From Taenia hydatigena (lineage: Eukaryota; Platyhelminthes; Cestoda; Cyclophyllidea; Taeniidae), in the NCBI GenBank assembly GCA_036345935.2, contig JADWOT020000001.1, forward strand, positions 3,053,088 through 3,117,087: DNA of 64,000 bases, given 5' to 3'. Made by a program: the position numbers and the translations under genes. Under the pieces are notes generated by a model. It did not search any database. It worked only from the letters and a program-made list of their open reading frames with translations, and was not told the origin of the DNA. This document shows, piece after piece, positions 61,022-64,000 of the stretch. Numbering within the stretch: position 1 is the first letter of the stretch; every line of letters begins with the position of its first letter.

Positions 61022-62182
61022 TTATCTGCCAAGAGCATTGGGAAAGCGTTGTTGAAAGTCCCAACAAAGGCATTGGGGATTTTGGAAATTACAATTCGGA
61101 ACGTTGTGAAGAAGGAAATCAAGCACTTTAGCATCACAATACCACGCCTCAGGAGTGTGCAGTAGGATTGCATTGGTTAAAATGTGTCCAGCCAGAATTG
61201 GTAGTTCTACATCGCCCTCGCTGTCGGGGAGGGAAGAGGGCTGAATCAAATATCGTCCAAATTTGTTGGACAGCACGCGTAGGATTGTACGCATCGACTC
61301 CACATGTGTCCGCGCATAGTCTAGGAGGAGGGCCCTACCTCCCATCAATCCATCAGGCAAAGGTGAAGCCAAACAGAAGTCTCGTAGCAACCGCATTAGA
61401 TTAATAACCATGAATCGGAAGACAAGGTGACATTGCTGGTTCTCGGGTCGTTTTAAATCCTCGTAGAGCTCATAATGCAGGCAATTGATAACGTGGTGCC
61501 TCATCCACGACTCTTCAGTCATATTTTTTTCCACCTGTCCCATATACTCTTCCATTGTCTGTGTTGACTGAGGAGGTGGATGCGGAGACCAGGTGTCAGG
61601 CCTAAGGAAATCTGCAGTAGTATTAGTGACAGTGGTTTGGCAGGTGAGGTGTACCCGTAGATTTTCAACACGTTGAATCACACTGATCAGAAGGTCAAAA
61701 ACCGCACGCGTTGATAGTGATATGAACTTGTCCATGCACGCGTCAAATGGGGGATCTAGTAACAAAAATTCGATCATCTCTTCCATAGCTTGTCCTGATA
61801 AAGCGTTGGATCCGGATGGATGATGCAATTTGTTAATGAAGCTTGCTTTACGTCCAAAAATCAATTCTTCCTGATGCTTCATGTGCAGGAGACTCATTGG
61901 AGCCGCAATAGCCATGGGTATGGCGTACTCACCATCAGTTTTCGGATGCAGTAGAGTACGATCGAAGGACAAAGTTGGACCTTGAAACAGTTGACGATTG
62001 GGGATGGGAGTTCTGCAAAATTGCATGAGGCTAAATATCGGCGGTCCACCAATCCAAGGTGGTGGAGAACGCTGACCCCTTGCTGCCCCTTCAGCCCTCT
62101 CATTTTGTGCACTTTCGCTGCCTCTGGCTCCCTCTCCTGCGCCTCCTGGTGCCCATGTCAAGGGTACTCTCCGAGACGCCAT
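61022..62182 (-). CDS. Paralogue C of a tandem intronless family, function unknown
   Basis: A single exon of 386 codons from ATG 62182 (MASRRVPLTW). It is the most divergent copy by eye: YAIPMAIAAPMSLLHMK, NCLHYELYEDL, LVFRFMVINLMRLLRDFC, LLLDYARTHVESMRTILRVL and HNVPNCNFQNPQCLC are retained. The N-terminal 45 residues are Gly/Arg/Ala-rich. Minus-strand AATAAA signals at 60985–60990 and 60962–60967 lie 30–60 nt after the stop. Function is unknown. Confidence 0.85.
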   Translation of the reverse strand: MASRRVPLTWAPGGAGEGARGSESAQNERAEGAARGQRSPPPWIGGPPIFSLMQFCRTPIPNRQLFQGPTLSFDRTLLHPKTDGEYAIPMAIAAPMSLLHMKHQEELIFGRKASFINKLHHPSGSNALSGQAMEEMIEFLLLDPPFDACMDKFISLSTRAVFDLLISVIQRVENLRVHLTCQTTVTNTTADFLRPDTWSPHPPPQSTQTMEEYMGQVEKNMTEESWMRHHVINCLHYELYEDLKRPENQQCHLVFRFMVINLMRLLRDFCLASPLPDGLMGGRALLLDYARTHVESMRTILRVLSNKFGRYLIQPSSLPDSEGDVELPILAGHILTNAILLHTPEAWYCDAKVLDFLLHNVPNCNFQNPQCLCWDFQQRFPNALGR

Positions 62183-62245
62183 ACTCGGTCCACACGTGTC
62201 AATCAATAGTGTCTACTGGCTTCGGGCCCATTTAACTCCCTCCAA

Positions 62246-62273
62246 TCGACTTCACGTGACTCCATGTCACCTG
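62246..62273 (-). promoter_or_regulatory. Double E-box promoter element of paralogue C
   Basis: On the minus strand: CAGGTGACATG, then GAG, then TCACGTGAAGTCGA. The layout and the 64-bp distance to the ATG are unchanged. A second shared block, ACTATTGATTGA, lies between it and the ATG and may mark the transcription start. Confidence 0.65.
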
Positions 62274-62494
62274 CTTTTGAAGAGAGCAATAGAAGACAAG
62301 CAATCAATCAAATTAATATAATGAATAATGGCATCAGCTAGACTTTAACTAAGGCTAAAATGACAGCTGCCCAGATTAGGACCCATCAATTACTAGACGT
62401 TGGTCACTCAACTACCAGTCGATTATCTCGCACTTACTTTATCTCCCTACTTCATATCATTCACTTACAGTTTTCCTAAATTGACACATTACAT

Positions 62495-62510
62495 GTCACA
62501 CATACGTGAC
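62495..62510. repeat. 16-bp palindrome copy 8
   Basis: GTCACACATACGTGAC between paralogue C and the repeat-rich partial gene; identical to the copy at 30023–30038. Confidence 0.7.
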
Positions 62511-62740
62511 GCCTTTAATGGGCAACCAGGCGATTTCTGCTGTAATTAAATAAGTAGCAAGTTATTGATGACTTCCAAAGAAGAGATTGCCAAGGTGGAG
62601 AAAAGGGAAGAAAACCAAGAGTATGGCTTTAATGAACACATTTTTTCTCTACATAATGCTTCATGCATTCATAGATGATAATTTGCATGTCTTGGGATGC
62701 AAAATGAAACTCCACTCTATGCCTTTCCGTAAGGCTGCAC

Positions 62741-64000
62741 TCAAGCCGATGGGGCGCTATTCAATAAGCGGGATGCGCGTGTTAGAGATCGTGGGCGGTG
62801 TCCGGCTCCACCTGCATCGGATTCAGCTCCCGACGTGTTGAAGTTGCATGAGTTGTCAAGATCGGATTGCGGCATACACCATTGATTTTGAGGGGCACTA
62901 AAGACATGCGATCCCATACTCCTAAAAGGCGATTTCACTGCTTGTGGAAGGTGGCCACGTCCTTGCTGTAGATCTTTAACACCCCATACCGGCATATTGA
63001 TAGGAGAATAGGCCGCAACTGGATTTGTAGGATCTCCAGTAGGTGGGCATTGTTGTGAAGTCCCAGCCATTCCACATGTTTGACTTTCAGGCGGCATATT
63101 TTTACTGCACACATTTTGATGACTGTAATAATTAAGAGCGGCACTATTCGGTAAAGGTGCTTGGCCGCCAATTACGCTGGCATTCCAACAATTCTGAGCA
63201 GGTGGGTTAGAATGGGGCATTTTGTAAGTGCCGTCGGTCGGTAGGTCTTGACCGCCAGGACCACACGCGTCCAAGTAAGTCTGAGAAGTTGAGCCAAAAT
63301 GAGTCATGTTGCCGCTCTGATCCAGAGTGTCACATGATGGCTGGCCTCCTTCACCGTATGCTCCAAAATCATTCTGAAAATCACTTGAAGATTCACACTC
63401 TTGAGGCAAATTTTTAGCGTAAATTTGATCAATCATTGTTTCTACGGCATTCCGCATGAATCTAGTTTGTGGCGGTGGACATGATTGAGCACAAGGTTCA
63501 CGTGCATTCTGGACGGGTCCAGTGAATTGACAAGTCGCTTGGCTTCCTAACTGTGTACCCGTTTGGCCACTGAGATTGCATGCGTTTTGATCAGATCCAG
63601 TGGGTTGATTTGATACTTTGCGTCGTCTCCATTGGTCTTCTGACTGTGAACCCCTTCGACCAAAAAATTGACGAGTGTTTTGGTAGGAACCTGTGGGTTG
63701 ATACGCTTGATTTGGTACTTTGCGTCGTCGCCATTGGTCATCTGTCTGTGAACCCTTTCGACCAAAAAATTGACGAGTGTTTTGGTAAGAACTTGTAGAT
63801 TGATAAGCCTGATTTGATGCTTGATTTCGTCTCCATTGGTCATCTGACTGTGAACCCTTTCGACCAAAAAATTGACGAGTGTTTTGGTAAGAACTTGTAG
63901 ATTGATAAGCCTGATTTGATGCTTGATTTCGTCTCCATTGGTCATCTGACTGTGAACCCTTTCGACCAAAAAATTGACGAGTGTTTTGGTAAGAACTTGT
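62741..64000 (-). CDS. Partial gene, repeat-rich Gln/Asn/Ser protein (5' end outside)
   Basis: The minus frame is open without a stop from the window edge at 64000 to the stop at 62741, giving 419 residues of a C-terminal part. The first 120 or so residues are 34-residue tandem repeats around SYQNTRQFFGRKGSQSDDQW. The rest is rich in Gln, Asn, Ser, Gly, Pro and scattered Cys, with a short helical stretch RNAVETMIDQIYAKNL and the C-terminal sequence RSLTRASRLLNSAPSA. No family is recognised. Whether it is one exon or part of a split gene cannot be seen. It may not be translated in full if an intron lies within it. Confidence 0.6.
   Translation of the reverse strand, partial: TSSYQNTRQFFGRKGSQSDDQWRRNQASNQAYQSTSSYQNTRQFFGRKGSQSDDQWRRNQASNQAYQSTSSYQNTRQFFGRKGSQTDDQWRRRKVPNQAYQPTGSYQNTRQFFGRRGSQSEDQWRRRKVSNQPTGSDQNACNLSGQTGTQLGSQATCQFTGPVQNAREPCAQSCPPPQTRFMRNAVETMIDQIYAKNLPQECESSSDFQNDFGAYGEGGQPSCDTLDQSGNMTHFGSTSQTYLDACGPGGQDLPTDGTYKMPHSNPPAQNCWNASVIGGQAPLPNSAALNYYSHQNVCSKNMPPESQTCGMAGTSQQCPPTGDPTNPVAAYSPINMPVWGVKDLQQGRGHLPQAVKSPFRSMGSHVFSAPQNQWCMPQSDLDNSCNFNTSGAESDAGGAGHRPRSLTRASRLLNSAPSA
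63620..64000 (-). repeat. 102-bp coding tandem repeats
   Basis: The anchor CAAAAAATTGACGAGTG starts at 63661, 63763, 63865 and 63967, exactly 102 bp apart, so each unit adds 34 residues in frame. The two units nearest the window edge are identical over the part seen; the innermost ones have drifted. The array continues beyond the window. Confidence 0.9.

Noticed and set aside
1..64000. tRNA, rRNA, CRISPR or bacterial operon features
   Set aside because: I looked for these by eye and saw no convincing cloverleaf, rRNA block or spaced direct repeats with unique spacers; the genes are spliced animal genes.

Overview
The window is animal nuclear DNA with split genes, GT–AG introns (one of only 35 nt), very long introns and many simple repeats. 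Both recognisable genes are metazoan regulators, axin (Wnt pathway) and raptor (mTORC1). Their divergent, insertion-rich sequences and the tiny intron suggest a parasitic flatworm, more likely a tapeworm than a fluke. That assignment is inference; no species is claimed.

Layout. Bases 1–15262 hold no gene I can support. The main structure there is a large imperfect inverted repeat, with arms near 240–2540 and 9770–12765 and a core of almost identical sequence. From 15263 to 42535, on the minus strand, lies an axin gene of seven coding exons spread over 27 kb. The exon phases join into one 946-codon frame carrying the RGS domain, the GSK3-binding helix, the beta-catenin-binding motif and a DIX domain split by a 4-kb intron. 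From 44234 to 57564, also minus, lies a raptor gene of 23 exons (1925 codons) with the caspase-like N-terminal domain, HEAT repeats and a C-terminal WD40 propeller. About 340 extra low-complexity residues sit between the caspase-like and HEAT parts.

From 58124 to 62182 follow three intronless tandem paralogues of about 380 codons each (called A, B and C here), all on the minus strand. I cannot place them in a named family. They share a C-terminal H-x4-C-x6-C-x-C motif and a 28-bp double E-box promoter element, which ends exactly 64 bp before the ATG in all three. The window ends inside a further minus-strand gene, open from 64000 to 62741, whose product carries 34-residue tandem repeats.

All supported genes run on the minus strand. 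Axin scaffolds the beta-catenin destruction complex and raptor presents substrates to mTOR. They are neighbours, but nothing in the sequence shows that they are co-regulated. The A/B/C cluster with its shared promoter cassette is the best candidate for an undescribed, co-expressed gene set. A second recurring signal is a 16-bp palindrome (GTCACAYAYRYGYGAC type) present eight times, mostly in axin introns and three times in an array with a period of about 150 bp.
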